A stretch of 40,196 bases of DNA, from the NCBI GenBank assembly GCA_024698585.1, contig JAILRB010000006.1, forward strand, positions 1 to 40,196, in the 5' to 3' direction. The notes beneath the pieces are model-generated. The model ran no database searches. It was not told where the DNA came from and saw only the letters and a program-made list of their open reading frames with translations. This DNA comes from Eubacterium sp. (GTDB taxonomy: Bacteria; Bacillota; Clostridia; Lachnospirales; Lachnospiraceae). This document shows positions 32,555-40,196 of this stretch, one piece after another (position 1 is the stretch's first letter; each line of letters opens with the position of its first letter). The translations under genes and the position numbers were made by a program.

Positions 32555-32809
32555 ATGACAACGAGAGACATTACGATTGAAGTTCAAAATGGAGTTGAGG
32601 TAAGTCCCGTAGCAAAATGCGTACAGGTTGCCAGCCAGTTTGAAAGTAAAATCTATGTTGAAAGGGACACAAAGAGAGTTAATGCGAAAAGCATCATGGG
32701 AATGATGGCATTAGGAATTGTCCCGGGACAGAAAGTAAGTGTTTCAGCCGAAGGAGCGGACGAAGTACAAGCTATTGAGGGGATTGCAAAATTTTTAGAG
32801 AATAAATAA
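32555..32809 (+). CDS. HPr-like protein of Crh type (Glu15, Ser46)
   Basis: The 84-residue protein has the HPr fold pattern, but the PTS phosphorylation site is lost: at positions 13-18 it reads GVEVSP where HPr has G-[IL]-H-A-R-P, so residue 15 is Glu. The regulatory site is kept: KSIMG with Ser46 exactly in place, then MMALGI, the surface used by HprK and CcpA. Bacillus Crh has the same logic (Gln15, Ser46), is found after the whiA homologue, and works only in catabolite control. Databases may label this simply HPr. TGGAGGAA lies upstream of ATG 32555. Probably phosphorylated by the HprK of this cluster (inference). Confidence 0.9.
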   Translation: MTTRDITIEVQNGVEVSPVAKCVQVASQFESKIYVERDTKRVNAKSIMGMMALGIVPGQKVSVSAEGADEVQAIEGIAKFLENK

Positions 32810-32813
32810 GAGG

Positions 32814-32853
32814 AAAGGGAAAACTTGCAGAAGCATTTTTTCCCTTTTGTCTT
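32814..32853 (+). terminator. Terminator of the uvrC-to-HPr-like cluster
   Basis: AAAGGGAAAA (32814-32823) pairs with TTTTCCCTTT (32838-32847); TGC/GCA inside the loop extends the hairpin; the tail is TGTCTTT. Confidence 0.75.
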
Positions 32854-32871
32854 TAAGATAAAGGAGCGCTT

Positions 32872-33507
32872 ATGGGCAAAGGAAAGAGAATACTGATTAT
32901 TGTAATGTGTATCCTGTCGGAATTATCGATTCTGTTACAGATGTGGAAGGTTAATTACTTTACCGGGACTTCCTGTCTGATGAAAATGGCAGCTGGAGAA
33001 AAATTAGGCACACATTCCGTATATTTTAAATCACATATCGTAACGGCTGTGGTAATGTCGCTGGAATTCTTGGCTATGTTGATTTTCTTTATTTCATTTC
33101 TTAGAAATAACAGAAAAGGAAGATTGAAAACATCCTATATTGTGTTGTTGTTACATACAGGAATTATGGCATTTACATCAATGATGTTCCAGAGAGCTTA
33201 TAAAGTGGAAAACAGTAATTTGAAGTTAAACATTACGGTTTATTTCCTTTCTATGTTGATTTTAGGGGCTGTTTTAGTAGTTTTCATTATGAGAGAACAA
33301 ATGGGAGCCCATTATGGTTTTGTCTTTTCACCGGTATTACTTCTGGTGATGGTGGGACTGTTTTCCACCAATGGATTGTTTGGAATGAATGGAATGTCCC
33401 GTGTGACGGGAATTCTGACTGGAGGTACAGTGATTCTTCCGTATCTGACAATCTTTACCTTTGAAAAAATTGTGCTGGAACCGTCAATGAAAAAATATCG
33501 ATATTAA
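32872..33507 (+). CDS. Polytopic membrane protein of unknown function
   Basis: I do not recognise a family. The 211-residue protein has about six hydrophobic segments (near 6-23, 55-77, 88-105, 118-138, 145-163 and 178-195) with short loops and a basic end (MKKYRY). AAAGGAGCG lies 5 bases before ATG 32872. It follows the cluster terminator by about 20 bp without an obvious promoter, so it may be read through from the uvrC cluster, and it has its own strong terminator. Confidence 0.75.
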   Translation: MGKGKRILIIVMCILSELSILLQMWKVNYFTGTSCLMKMAAGEKLGTHSVYFKSHIVTAVVMSLEFLAMLIFFISFLRNNRKGRLKTSYIVLLLHTGIMAFTSMMFQRAYKVENSNLKLNITVYFLSMLILGAVLVVFIMREQMGAHYGFVFSPVLLLVMVGLFSTNGLFGMNGMSRVTGILTGGTVILPYLTIFTFEKIVLEPSMKKYRY

Positions 33508-33513
33508 ATAAGT

Positions 33514-33546
33514 TGATGCAGTAGAGTTTCTACTGCATCATTTTTT
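33514..33546 (+). terminator. Terminator after the membrane protein
   Basis: A perfect 11-bp stem (33515-33525 with 33529-33539), a 3-base loop and an ATTTTTT tail. Confidence 0.95.
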
Positions 33547-33564
33547 AGTTTGGTACGAATTCTA

Positions 33565-33586
33565 TTTTTGTTATCGATAACAAAAA
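33565..33586 (+). promoter_or_regulatory. Perfect 22-bp palindrome upstream of the GH64 gene
   Basis: Five T, GTTATCGATAAC, five A: a perfect palindrome centred on CG, 138 bases before the glucanase start. The right half also belongs to a second inverted repeat, CAAAAAGG (33581-33588) with CCTTTTTG (33608-33615). A further dyad GTGATA/TATCAC lies at 33671-33684. A central CG flanked by TG...CA is the form of LacI/CcpA-family operators. The rest of 33547-33723 shows no clear -35/-10 pair. Confidence 0.65.
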
Positions 33587-33723
33587 GGCATTTTACAAAA
33601 ATAAATACCTTTTTGATAAAAATTCCACTTTAGAGGTTCGTTTCTTTTTAGTAAAACTATTCTTGTACGAGTGATAAATATCACGAAGGGATCGAGAAAA
33701 AAATTGAAAGAGGAGAAGAAAAA

Positions 33724-36180
33724 ATGAAAAAGAGAACGATCAAAAGAGTTACGGCAGCTCTTTTAGCAGTGGCATTAGTATTAACATCTTTTGCTACACC
33801 TGCTACAAAGAAGGCAGTAACCGCAGCAACTATTGGCACAGGTTCAGATTACACTGTAACCGCAACAGACGATTCGTCTACACAGACGACTTTAACTTTT
33901 AAGGCTAACAATTACGCACAGTATGTTATTGCACACTTTAAAGTGAACGACGGTGCAATGCAGAATGTCAACATGACCAGTGGAAACGGATATGATTATA
34001 ATCTTGCTATTGCAGGATTAAAGACCGGTGACACAATTAAAGTATTCTTTACTTACAACAAAGGTGGCTTGCAGTATGACTCACCGGAAATGACTTACAA
34101 GACCGGTTCTTCAACAAGCACAAATGCTTCCATTGAAAAGCCATTCGGTTTAGTAGCAAGCAGCCCATCAAACAATACCATCGGCGTTGTTTGGGGAAGA
34201 GGAAACATTAACAGCTATAATGTTTACATTGATGGAAATAAAGTAAGCAGCGCAGTAGGATGTGCTTACTATACATACACAGGATACGCAGCAGGAACTC
34301 ACACCGTTGCAATCTCAACAGTTAGTGGTTCTTCTGAATCAGAAAAAGTATCCGTAACAGTAACCGTAGCAGGAAGCACAGCTCCAGCTACAACAAAGGC
34401 AGCTGAAACCGGTGTTGTATATATCTATCAGGATATTAACTATGGTGGACGTGTTGCAGCATTAAATGAAGGTTCTTATAACCTTGCAGCATTAAGCGCT
34501 AAAGGATTTAGAAATGATGACTTAACCGCTTTAAAGGTAGCATCAGGATATGAAGCAGTACTTTACTGGGATGATAATTTCCAGGGAGCACAGAAGGTTG
34601 TTTCTTCTGATACTGCTTGGATTGGAAATGATTGGAATGACAAGATGTCTTCTATCGTAGTTCGTAAGAAAACACAGACTACACAGGCTCCGACAACCAC
34701 AAAGGCTTCAACATCTACAGATACAAGTATTGCACAGCCATTTGGCTTAGTAGTATCTTGCCCGGCAAATAACACCATCGGAGTTGTTTGGGGAGCAGGA
34801 AACATTAACAACTACAACGTATACATTGATAATAACCGTGTTGCATCCGGAGTGAAATGTGCATATTACACATATACAGGAATTGCAGCAGGAACCCATA
34901 CCGTATCTGTTACAACAGTAAGCGGAAACAAGGAATCAGCTAAGACATCCTTATCAGTAAATGTTACAGGTTCCGGATCAGTTCAGCAGACAACAACGAC
35001 AAAGCAGCAGCAGCCATCCGGCGGAACAGTTTCCGGTGTTGAAAAGCCAGCACTGAGAAATGACATTCCTGTCAATGACAAGATGTTCTTACAGTTAAAC
35101 AACAAGACAAACGGAAAATATTCAGACAGCCAGATTTATTGGTGTGTACTTGGTTACAACTCAAGCAATCAGCTTTGCTACTTAGATACAAACGGAAACT
35201 TAATCCCAGCAAACACAGGAATGAATACAATTGAAAAGAATGGAAGAAAATGTGCAAACATTTGCCATCCAATCTCTGAAAAGAGTTGGGTATACCTTCC
35301 AAGTATTGTTTCAGGAAGAATGTACTTAAGCTATGGAAGTCCTGTTTACATTACATTTAATCAGGCAGCTGACGGAAGAATCGGATATGCAGGTCCTGAC
35401 CTTAACAACACATCAGATCCTAACCAGGATGTATTATTCGAATTTGCAGAATTTACAGTAACAGGAAGAGAATATTGGGGAAATACAACACGTGTAGACT
35501 TCTACTCCTTCCCAATGGTAACAAGATTATACGGAACAGGTGGTTTTGATAACAGACCTGGTGATTACCCAACATACGATAAGGTTGTTGGTGACATCGG
35601 ATCAAGAACAGATATCTTTAACAAGTTTAAAAACAATGCTCCTTCAGAATGGAAGACTTTAGCAGACGACAAGAGAATCATGGCACCATGTAAGAAGACA
35701 TTTAATGAAGGACAGGCATATGGAAGATACTTTGATAACTATATCAATGAATTCTGGAATAAGTATTCTTCACAGAACTTAGTATTCCAGTGCGAAGCAG
35801 GAACCTTTACAGGACGTGTAGAAGGCGACAGAATGAGATTTACAAAAGCTGGTGATGGCGGAACATACTATGTATACAAGCCAACCACTCAGGATGTATT
35901 AGAAGGAAAGGGTAACTTCAACAGAGGAAACTCCACAGAACTTGTCATTGAAGCGCAGCTTTGTGCAGCATTCAACAGAGGTGTTGCAACAGATCCTGCA
36001 AACTACAATAACCCAAGTGCTTACTACAAGAACAGCACTTACAACTGGTATTCAAGATTCTGGCATGAAAATTCAGTAAGCAACCTTGCATATGGATTCT
36101 GCTACGATGATGTAAATGACCAGAGTACATTACTTCATTACACAAATGCAACCGCATTAGTAATTGACTTAAAGTGGTAA
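33724..36180 (+). CDS. Secreted modular beta-1,3-glucanase (GH64)
   Basis: An 818-residue exported enzyme. In order: signal peptide (1 to about 36); a beta-sandwich at about 38-128 that resembles the CBM56 type; an FN3-like domain (about 133-222); a beta/gamma-crystallin-like domain (about 230-315, IYQDINYGGRVAALNEGSYN ... LYWDDNFQG); a second FN3-like domain (about 333-415), a clear duplicate of the first; a Thr/Gln linker; and a GH64 thaumatin-like catalytic domain (about 438-818). Glu576 and Asp592 are 16 residues apart, like the catalytic Glu154/Asp170 pair of Streptomyces laminaripentaose-producing glucanase. It should cut beta-1,3-glucans outside the cell. GAGGAG precedes ATG 33724. Codons are rich in C-ending forms. 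Confidence 0.85.
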   Translation: MKKRTIKRVTAALLAVALVLTSFATPATKKAVTAATIGTGSDYTVTATDDSSTQTTLTFKANNYAQYVIAHFKVNDGAMQNVNMTSGNGYDYNLAIAGLKTGDTIKVFFTYNKGGLQYDSPEMTYKTGSSTSTNASIEKPFGLVASSPSNNTIGVVWGRGNINSYNVYIDGNKVSSAVGCAYYTYTGYAAGTHTVAISTVSGSSESEKVSVTVTVAGSTAPATTKAAETGVVYIYQDINYGGRVAALNEGSYNLAALSAKGFRNDDLTALKVASGYEAVLYWDDNFQGAQKVVSSDTAWIGNDWNDKMSSIVVRKKTQTTQAPTTTKASTSTDTSIAQPFGLVVSCPANNTIGVVWGAGNINNYNVYIDNNRVASGVKCAYYTYTGIAAGTHTVSVTTVSGNKESAKTSLSVNVTGSGSVQQTTTTKQQQPSGGTVSGVEKPALRNDIPVNDKMFLQLNNKTNGKYSDSQIYWCVLGYNSSNQLCYLDTNGNLIPANTGMNTIEKNGRKCANICHPISEKSWVYLPSIVSGRMYLSYGSPVYITFNQAADGRIGYAGPDLNNTSDPNQDVLFEFAEFTVTGREYWGNTTRVDFYSFPMVTRLYGTGGFDNRPGDYPTYDKVVGDIGSRTDIFNKFKNNAPSEWKTLADDKRIMAPCKKTFNEGQAYGRYFDNYINEFWNKYSSQNLVFQCEAGTFTGRVEGDRMRFTKAGDGGTYYVYKPTTQDVLEGKGNFNRGNSTELVIEAQLCAAFNRGVATDPANYNNPSAYYKNSTYNWYSRFWHENSVSNLAYGFCYDDVNDQSTLLHYTNATALVIDLKW

Positions 36181-36214
36181 TAAGATTTTTTCAACATATG
36201 TTTTTCTCACAGGG

Positions 36215-36245
36215 GGAGCACACTTCGGTGTGCTCCTTCCTTGCG
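36215..36245 (+). terminator. GH64 terminator with UUCG loop
   Basis: GGAGCACAC (36215-36223), TTCG, GTGTGCTCC (36228-36236), then TTCCTTGCG. The stem is strong, with the stable C(UUCG)G loop, but the T tract is poor. Confidence 0.75.
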
Positions 36246-36277
36246 TGAAAAAAATTTTTTCTTAATATGAAATAAAA

Positions 36278-36307
36278 GTGAAATAATCTTCGTTTAATAG
36301 GTATAAT
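36278..36307 (+). promoter_or_regulatory. Promoter of the leucine-rich-repeat gene
   Basis: GTGAAA (36278-36283) and TATAAT (36302-36307) with an 18-bp spacer. Confidence 0.6.
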
Positions 36308-36349
36308 GATGAGTCCCAAAGGACGAATCAAAAAATTAGGAGGATTGTT

Positions 36350-38263
36350 ATGAATAGAGCAACAAAGAAAATTACATTGGTAGCAACTAGTTTGACATTA
36401 GCATTAGGAATGTCCATGAGTGTTATGGCGGCAAAGAACGACAGCAATAAGTGTGGAAAGAATGCGATTTATGAGTTTAATAAGTCTACAAGGACACTTA
36501 CCATTCAGGGAAAAGGAACTGTTAAAGGAAAACATTCTTGGAAAAAACTGAAGCCGAAAAAAGTCGTGATTAAAGACGGAATTACGGAAATTGGATATAG
36601 CGCATTTGCAAGTCTGAAAACATTAAGGAGTGTTAAAATTCCAAAATCCGTTCGAAAAATCGATGGATATGCGTTTGAATGTACTTCTCTGAAAAAACTG
36701 AATCTTCCGAAGTCCGTAGAAGTAATCGAAACGGGTGCTTTTTCAGGAACCAACTTAAAGGAAGTAACTGTTCCTAAAAGCGTGAAGAAAATGGGAAATA
36801 ATGTTTTTGGCAGTTGTGGACGATTGAAAAAGGTAGAATGGAATTATAGTGACATCCCGGCTGGAACATTTTCTAATTGTACATCATTAGATAAGATTTC
36901 CATCAAATCAAAAGTTCAGCATATTGGCAGAGAAGCATTAGAGGGAACCGCAATAAAGTCATTTACGGTTCCAAGTAGTGTAACAAATATGGAAAGAGGT
37001 GTTTTTTCTAATTGTAAGAAATTAGAAAGTGTAAAGTTATCAAGCCGTTTAAAAGAAATTCCGGAGGATACTTTTTTCTATACCCCGGCTTTAAAGAAGA
37101 TTCACATTCCAAACGGTGTTCAGGTAATTGAGGGAGAAGCATTTGAAGAAAGCGGAGTGGAAAATCTAGTGCTTCCAAATAGTGTTACACAGATGAAACC
37201 TTATGCGTTTGCCGATGCAAAGCAGTTGAAGCAGATTACACTTTCCAATAGCTTGAAAAGAATTGAACATGACACCTTTAACAACTGTGTTCAGTTAGAA
37301 CAAGTAAAATTTGGTTCCAGGCTTGAATTAATCGGAGAAGAAGCTTTTGTAAATTGTAAATTAACAAACTTAGTGATTCCATCAACAGTAAAAACAGTAG
37401 AATATGGAGCATTTAAAAATACAAAATGTCAGAAGGTTACAATTCAGGAAGGTGTTAGAATTATTGATTACTGGATTTTTGCGCAGTGTGGAGAATTAAA
37501 GAGCATCTCTATTCCAAGTACGGTAACAACCTTCCAGACCAATGCATTATCAAAGTGTCCAAAATTGACTACAATTACAGTGGCAGCAAAGAATGGAAAA
37601 TATGCCGTTAGTGATAATTGTCTGACAAGCAAGGATGGAAAGACCTTATTAGTAGTTCCGGGTTCAAAAACAGGAACTTTTGAAATCCCGGAAGCAGTAA
37701 CCACGATTGATCAGGAAGCGTTTACCGGATGTACGAAGATTTCAGCATTTGCAACCAATAAGAATCAGAACATGATTACAAAGAACGGAATGTTATGCAG
37801 CAAGGATGGAACAAAGTTAATTGCAGCACCACAGAATGTTTCAGGAACGTTAAGAATTCCTGATGGAATTAAAACCATTGGCGCAGCAGCAGTTCATTAT
37901 TCCAAAGCATCTGCCATCGTTATTCCGAACACAGTAACAGTCATTGATCCATGTGCATTTGAATACTGTAATAACATTACTGAAATCACAATTCCGGGAA
38001 GCGTATATCAGATTCCGGAAGCAGGGTTCTGGGAATGTTCAAAACTACGTACTGTAACATTGGAAGAAGGAATTAGCAGAATCTGGAGAAACGGATTTTA
38101 TGGATGTAAGAACTTAAAGAAGATTACTTTACCGAAGTCATTATCTTATATTCACAAGACAGCTTTTGAAGAATGTTCCCGCGGATTCAAAATCTACTGT
38201 AACAAGAATTCCTTAGCGATGGCTTATGCGATAAAGTATTATTTCAATTATAGAATTATTTAA
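36350..38263 (+). CDS. BspA-like leucine-rich-repeat secreted protein
   Basis: The 637-residue protein has a signal peptide (cut near VMA/AKN at 26-28) and at least fifteen LRR_5 (BspA, Treponema pallidum type) repeats of about 23 residues, for example VRKIDGYAFECTSLKKLNLP and VEVIETGAFSGTNLKEVTVP. About two thirds of the way along are two copies of the variant LTSKDGKTLLVVP / LCSKDGTKLIAAP that often breaks such arrays. No LPXTG, cohesin or choline-binding end is visible, so how it is held at the surface is unclear. Members bind host or matrix proteins or other cells. TTAGGAGGA precedes ATG 36350. Monocistronic. Confidence 0.92.
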   Translation: MNRATKKITLVATSLTLALGMSMSVMAAKNDSNKCGKNAIYEFNKSTRTLTIQGKGTVKGKHSWKKLKPKKVVIKDGITEIGYSAFASLKTLRSVKIPKSVRKIDGYAFECTSLKKLNLPKSVEVIETGAFSGTNLKEVTVPKSVKKMGNNVFGSCGRLKKVEWNYSDIPAGTFSNCTSLDKISIKSKVQHIGREALEGTAIKSFTVPSSVTNMERGVFSNCKKLESVKLSSRLKEIPEDTFFYTPALKKIHIPNGVQVIEGEAFEESGVENLVLPNSVTQMKPYAFADAKQLKQITLSNSLKRIEHDTFNNCVQLEQVKFGSRLELIGEEAFVNCKLTNLVIPSTVKTVEYGAFKNTKCQKVTIQEGVRIIDYWIFAQCGELKSISIPSTVTTFQTNALSKCPKLTTITVAAKNGKYAVSDNCLTSKDGKTLLVVPGSKTGTFEIPEAVTTIDQEAFTGCTKISAFATNKNQNMITKNGMLCSKDGTKLIAAPQNVSGTLRIPDGIKTIGAAAVHYSKASAIVIPNTVTVIDPCAFEYCNNITEITIPGSVYQIPEAGFWECSKLRTVTLEEGISRIWRNGFYGCKNLKKITLPKSLSYIHKTAFEECSRGFKIYCNKNSLAMAYAIKYYFNYRII

Positions 38264-38295
38264 AAAGATAGTTCTTGTTCATATATATTTCTTTT

Positions 38296-38328
38296 GGGAG
38301 TGCACTCGTTGTACTCCCGCTTTTTTTC
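38296..38328 (+). terminator. Terminator of the leucine-rich-repeat gene
   Basis: GGGAGTGCA (38296-38304) pairs with TGTACTCCC (38310-38318, one G-T), followed by GCTTTTTTTC. Confidence 0.93.
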
Positions 38329-38358
38329 TGTACAAATATCTTTGTTTCGGGTTATAAT
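38329..38358 (+). promoter_or_regulatory. Exonuclease III promoter
   Basis: TGTACA (38329-38334) and TATAAT (38353-38358) with an 18-bp spacer. Confidence 0.55.
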
Positions 38359-38405
38359 AAAAATAATGTGCAAAAAGAAAAAGGAACACCATTAGGAGGC
38401 AAAAG

Positions 38406-39164
38406 ATGAAACTGATTTCGTGGAATGTGAATGGAATTCGTGCCTGTGTTACGAAGGGATTCATGGATTTTTTTAATTCAATTGATGCAGATATTTTCTG
38501 TATTCAGGAATCAAAAATGCAGGAAGGACAGTTGGAATTGGAACTGCCGGGGTACCATCAGTATTGGAACTATGCAGAGAAAAAGGGATATTCCGGGACT
38601 GCCGTTTTCACAAGGCGGGAGCCAATCCAGGTAACCAATGGGATTGGAATCGAGGAACATGACCACGAAGGTCGTGTCATTACCTTGGAATTTGAACAGT
38701 TTTATCTGGTGACCTGCTACACGCCGAATTCCCAGAATGAATTAAAGCGTCTGGACTACCGGATGCAATGGGAAGATGATTTTAAGGCATATCTGAAAAA
38801 ATTAGAAGAAACAAAACCGGTGATTCTTTGCGGGGATTTAAATGTTGCCCATCAGGAAATTGACTTAAAAAATCCGAAAACCAATCGAAAAAATGCCGGA
38901 TTTACCGATGAAGAACGCCAAAAGATGACAGACTTGCTGGCAGATGGATTTATTGATACCTTCCGATATTTTTATCCGGAAGAGGAAGGTTGTTACAGCT
39001 GGTGGTCTTATCGTTTTAAGGCGCGAGAAAAGAATGCCGGATGGCGGATTGATTATTTTATTGTTTCCGAGGCGTTGAAAGATCAATTAGAGGGAGCAGA
39101 CATTCATAAGGATGTCATGGGCTCTGATCATTGCCCTGTGGAATTAACCATTCATTTGGATTAG
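38406..39164 (+). CDS. xth: Exodeoxyribonuclease III / AP endonuclease
   Basis: Cuts DNA at abasic sites and trims 3' ends in base excision repair. The 252-residue protein of the EEP family shows [10 protein letters not shown] at the start, the metal Glu in CIQESKMQ, the catalytic Tyr region VTCYTPNSQ, the metal Asp/Asn in CGDLNVAH, the [16 protein letters not shown] loop, and the C-terminal GSDHCPVEL with the general-base Asp-His. It is of the ExoA/APE1 type. TTAGGAGGCAAA precedes ATG 38406. dnaE starts 20 bp downstream, so the two are likely co-transcribed. Confidence 0.96.
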   Translation: MKLISWNVNGIRACVTKGFMDFFNSIDADIFCIQESKMQEGQLELELPGYHQYWNYAEKKGYSGTAVFTRREPIQVTNGIGIEEHDHEGRVITLEFEQFYLVTCYTPNSQNELKRLDYRMQWEDDFKAYLKKLEETKPVILCGDLNVAHQEIDLKNPKTNRKNAGFTDEERQKMTDLLADGFIDTFRYFYPEEEGCYSWWSYRFKAREKNAGWRIDYFIVSEALKDQLEGADIHKDVMGSDHCPVELTIHLD

Positions 39165-39184
39165 AGATAGAAAGAGAGTAACCA

Positions 39185-40196
39185 ATGAGTTTTACCCATT
39201 TACACGTCCATACGGAATACAGTCTGTTGGACGGTTCCAGTAAAATTAAAGAAATAACAAAACAGGCCAAGGCACTGGGGATGGATAGTCTTGCCATTAC
39301 GGACCACGGAGTGATGTATGGAGTCATTGACTTTTACCGAGCTGCCCGGGCGGAGGGAATTAAGCCGATTATCGGATGCGAGGTCTATGTGGCACCGGGT
39401 TCTCGTTTTGACAAGGAAAAGAATGAGAGTGAAAGCCGATACAATCATTTGATTTTGTTGGCAGAAAATAATACAGGTTATGAGAACTTATGCAGAATTG
39501 TATCCAAGGGATTCGTAGAAGGTTTTTACTATAAACCCCGCGTGGATTACGAGGTACTGCAAGAGTTTCATGAAGGGCTGATTTGCTTAAGTGCCTGTCT
39601 GGCAGGAGAGGTGCAGCGTCATCTCGCCAGAGAAGATTACGAAAGTGGAAAGGCAGCAGCATTGCGCCATCTGGAAATTTTTGGAAAAGACAATTATTTT
39701 CTGGAAATGCAGGACCATGGAATTCCGGAGCAGAGAACGGTAAACCAGCAGTTAATGCGCTTAAGTCAGGATATCGGTGTAGACTTGGTTTGTACCAACG
39801 ATGTTCATTATACCTATGCCGACGACGTGGAAGCCCATGATATTTTGTTATGCATTCAGACCGGCAAGAAAAAATCTGATGAAGACCGTATGCGCTATGA
39901 GGGGGGACAGTTTTATTTGAAGTCTCCGGAAGAGATGGCGCAATTGTTCCCGTATGCACCGCAGGCATTGGAGAATACCGGAAAGATTGCTGAACGCTGT
40001 AATGTGGAATTTGAATTTGGCGTGACAAAACTTCCGAACTTTCCGGTTCCGGAGGGATACACTGCATGGACTTATCTGAAAGAACTTTGTGAGCAGGGAC
40101 TCCATAACCGATACCCGATTTTTCAGGGACAGGAGGATCCGTTCTGTAAATTGAGTCAGGCGGAACTTCAGGAACGTTTGGACTACGAATTAAATA
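39185..40196 (+). CDS. dnaE: DNA polymerase III alpha subunit DnaE (5' part; runs off the window)
   Basis: The frame opens at ATG 39185 and stays open to the window end (337 codons seen). The first part is the PHP domain of DnaE: SFTHLHVHTEYSLLDGSSKI with the metal histidines, LAITDHGVMYGVIDFY, IKPIIGCEVYVAP, LSACLAGEVQ and LVCTNDVHYTYADDVEAHDI. The order of PHP motifs and the later FYLKSPEEM is that of DnaE, not PolC, which would carry an OB and exonuclease part first. The PHP domain keeps most metal-binding residues. GAGAG precedes the start. It follows xth by 20 bp. Confidence 0.96.
   Translation, partial: MSFTHLHVHTEYSLLDGSSKIKEITKQAKALGMDSLAITDHGVMYGVIDFYRAARAEGIKPIIGCEVYVAPGSRFDKEKNESESRYNHLILLAENNTGYENLCRIVSKGFVEGFYYKPRVDYEVLQEFHEGLICLSACLAGEVQRHLAREDYESGKAAALRHLEIFGKDNYFLEMQDHGIPEQRTVNQQLMRLSQDIGVDLVCTNDVHYTYADDVEAHDILLCIQTGKKKSDEDRMRYEGGQFYLKSPEEMAQLFPYAPQALENTGKIAERCNVEFEFGVTKLPNFPVPEGYTAWTYLKELCEQGLHNRYPIFQGQEDPFCKLSQAELQERLDYELN

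Noticed and set aside
33565-33586. A CcpA cre site
   Set aside because: The TG...CG...CA frame fits, but two symmetric positions differ from the cre consensus, so it is left as a LacI-family-like palindrome.
1-40196. Prophage, transposon, tRNA or rRNA
   Set aside because: No integrase, transposase, phage structural gene, att-like repeat or structural RNA gene other than the riboswitch was seen.

Overview
The window reads as a stretch of low-GC Firmicutes chromosome, most likely a Lachnospiraceae (Clostridia) from gut or rumen. The reasons are AGGAGG-type ribosome sites, TTGACA/TATAAT promoters, the gene order uvrC-hprK-glcK-murB-rapZ-whiA-HPr-like, inosinate synthesis by a stand-alone AICAR transformylase plus a PurO-type cyclohydrolase under a ZTP riboswitch, a CIRCE-controlled Hsp20, and BspA-like and GH64 secreted proteins. 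No species is assigned. I see no phage, insertion sequence, tRNA or rRNA.

Layout. 1-5.1 kb: an acidic single-pass membrane protein (minus strand), MscL with a zinc ribbon in place of its usual tail, an OFA-family transporter, a gene-free stretch holding a phased repeat array, an Hsp20 gene behind a perfect CIRCE, and a membrane-bound XRE regulator behind a perfect 15-bp dyad. 5.1-7.2 kb (minus): the last two steps of IMP synthesis, split over two genes and led by a ZTP riboswitch whose 3' strand is shared with a terminator. 7.3-12.9 kb: a tightly packed run of PAP2 phosphatase, LPG-synthase-like flippase domain, PssA, Psd, MetA, DegV and a small membrane protein, centred on phosphatidylethanolamine synthesis. 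13-16.7 kb: a CarD regulator, a small lipoprotein with an overlapping short ORF, and a three-gene operon (acidic/TEAPQ membrane protein, nucleotidyltransferase, DUF2752). 16.8-19.5 kb: nadB-nadC-niaR. 19.6-25.8 kb: a large lipoprotein, pyrG (minus), then divergent ftsH with a secreted repeat protein. 25.9-32.8 kb: uvrC, hprK, glcK, murB, rapZ, whiA and an HPr-like protein. 32.9-40.2 kb: a membrane protein, a modular GH64 beta-1,3-glucanase, a BspA-like leucine-rich-repeat protein, exonuclease III, and the 5' part of dnaE running off the end.

How the genes work together. The hprK cluster pairs HPr kinase with an HPr homologue that has Glu at position 15 but keeps Ser46. That is the Crh pattern, a regulator without PTS transfer, and it sits beside a RapZ whose Walker A Ser/Thr is Ile. 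The purine operon senses ZTP, a folate-stress signal made from the substrate of the formyl transfer step it encodes. PssA, Psd, PAP2 and the flippase domain probably form one phospholipid module.

The least explained element is at 3082-3458. An octamer close to ATAGGGTA alternates in orientation every 32 bp (three helical turns), about twelve times, between the OFA transporter and the heat-shock gene. I know of no named element that matches it, and it is my first choice for follow-up.
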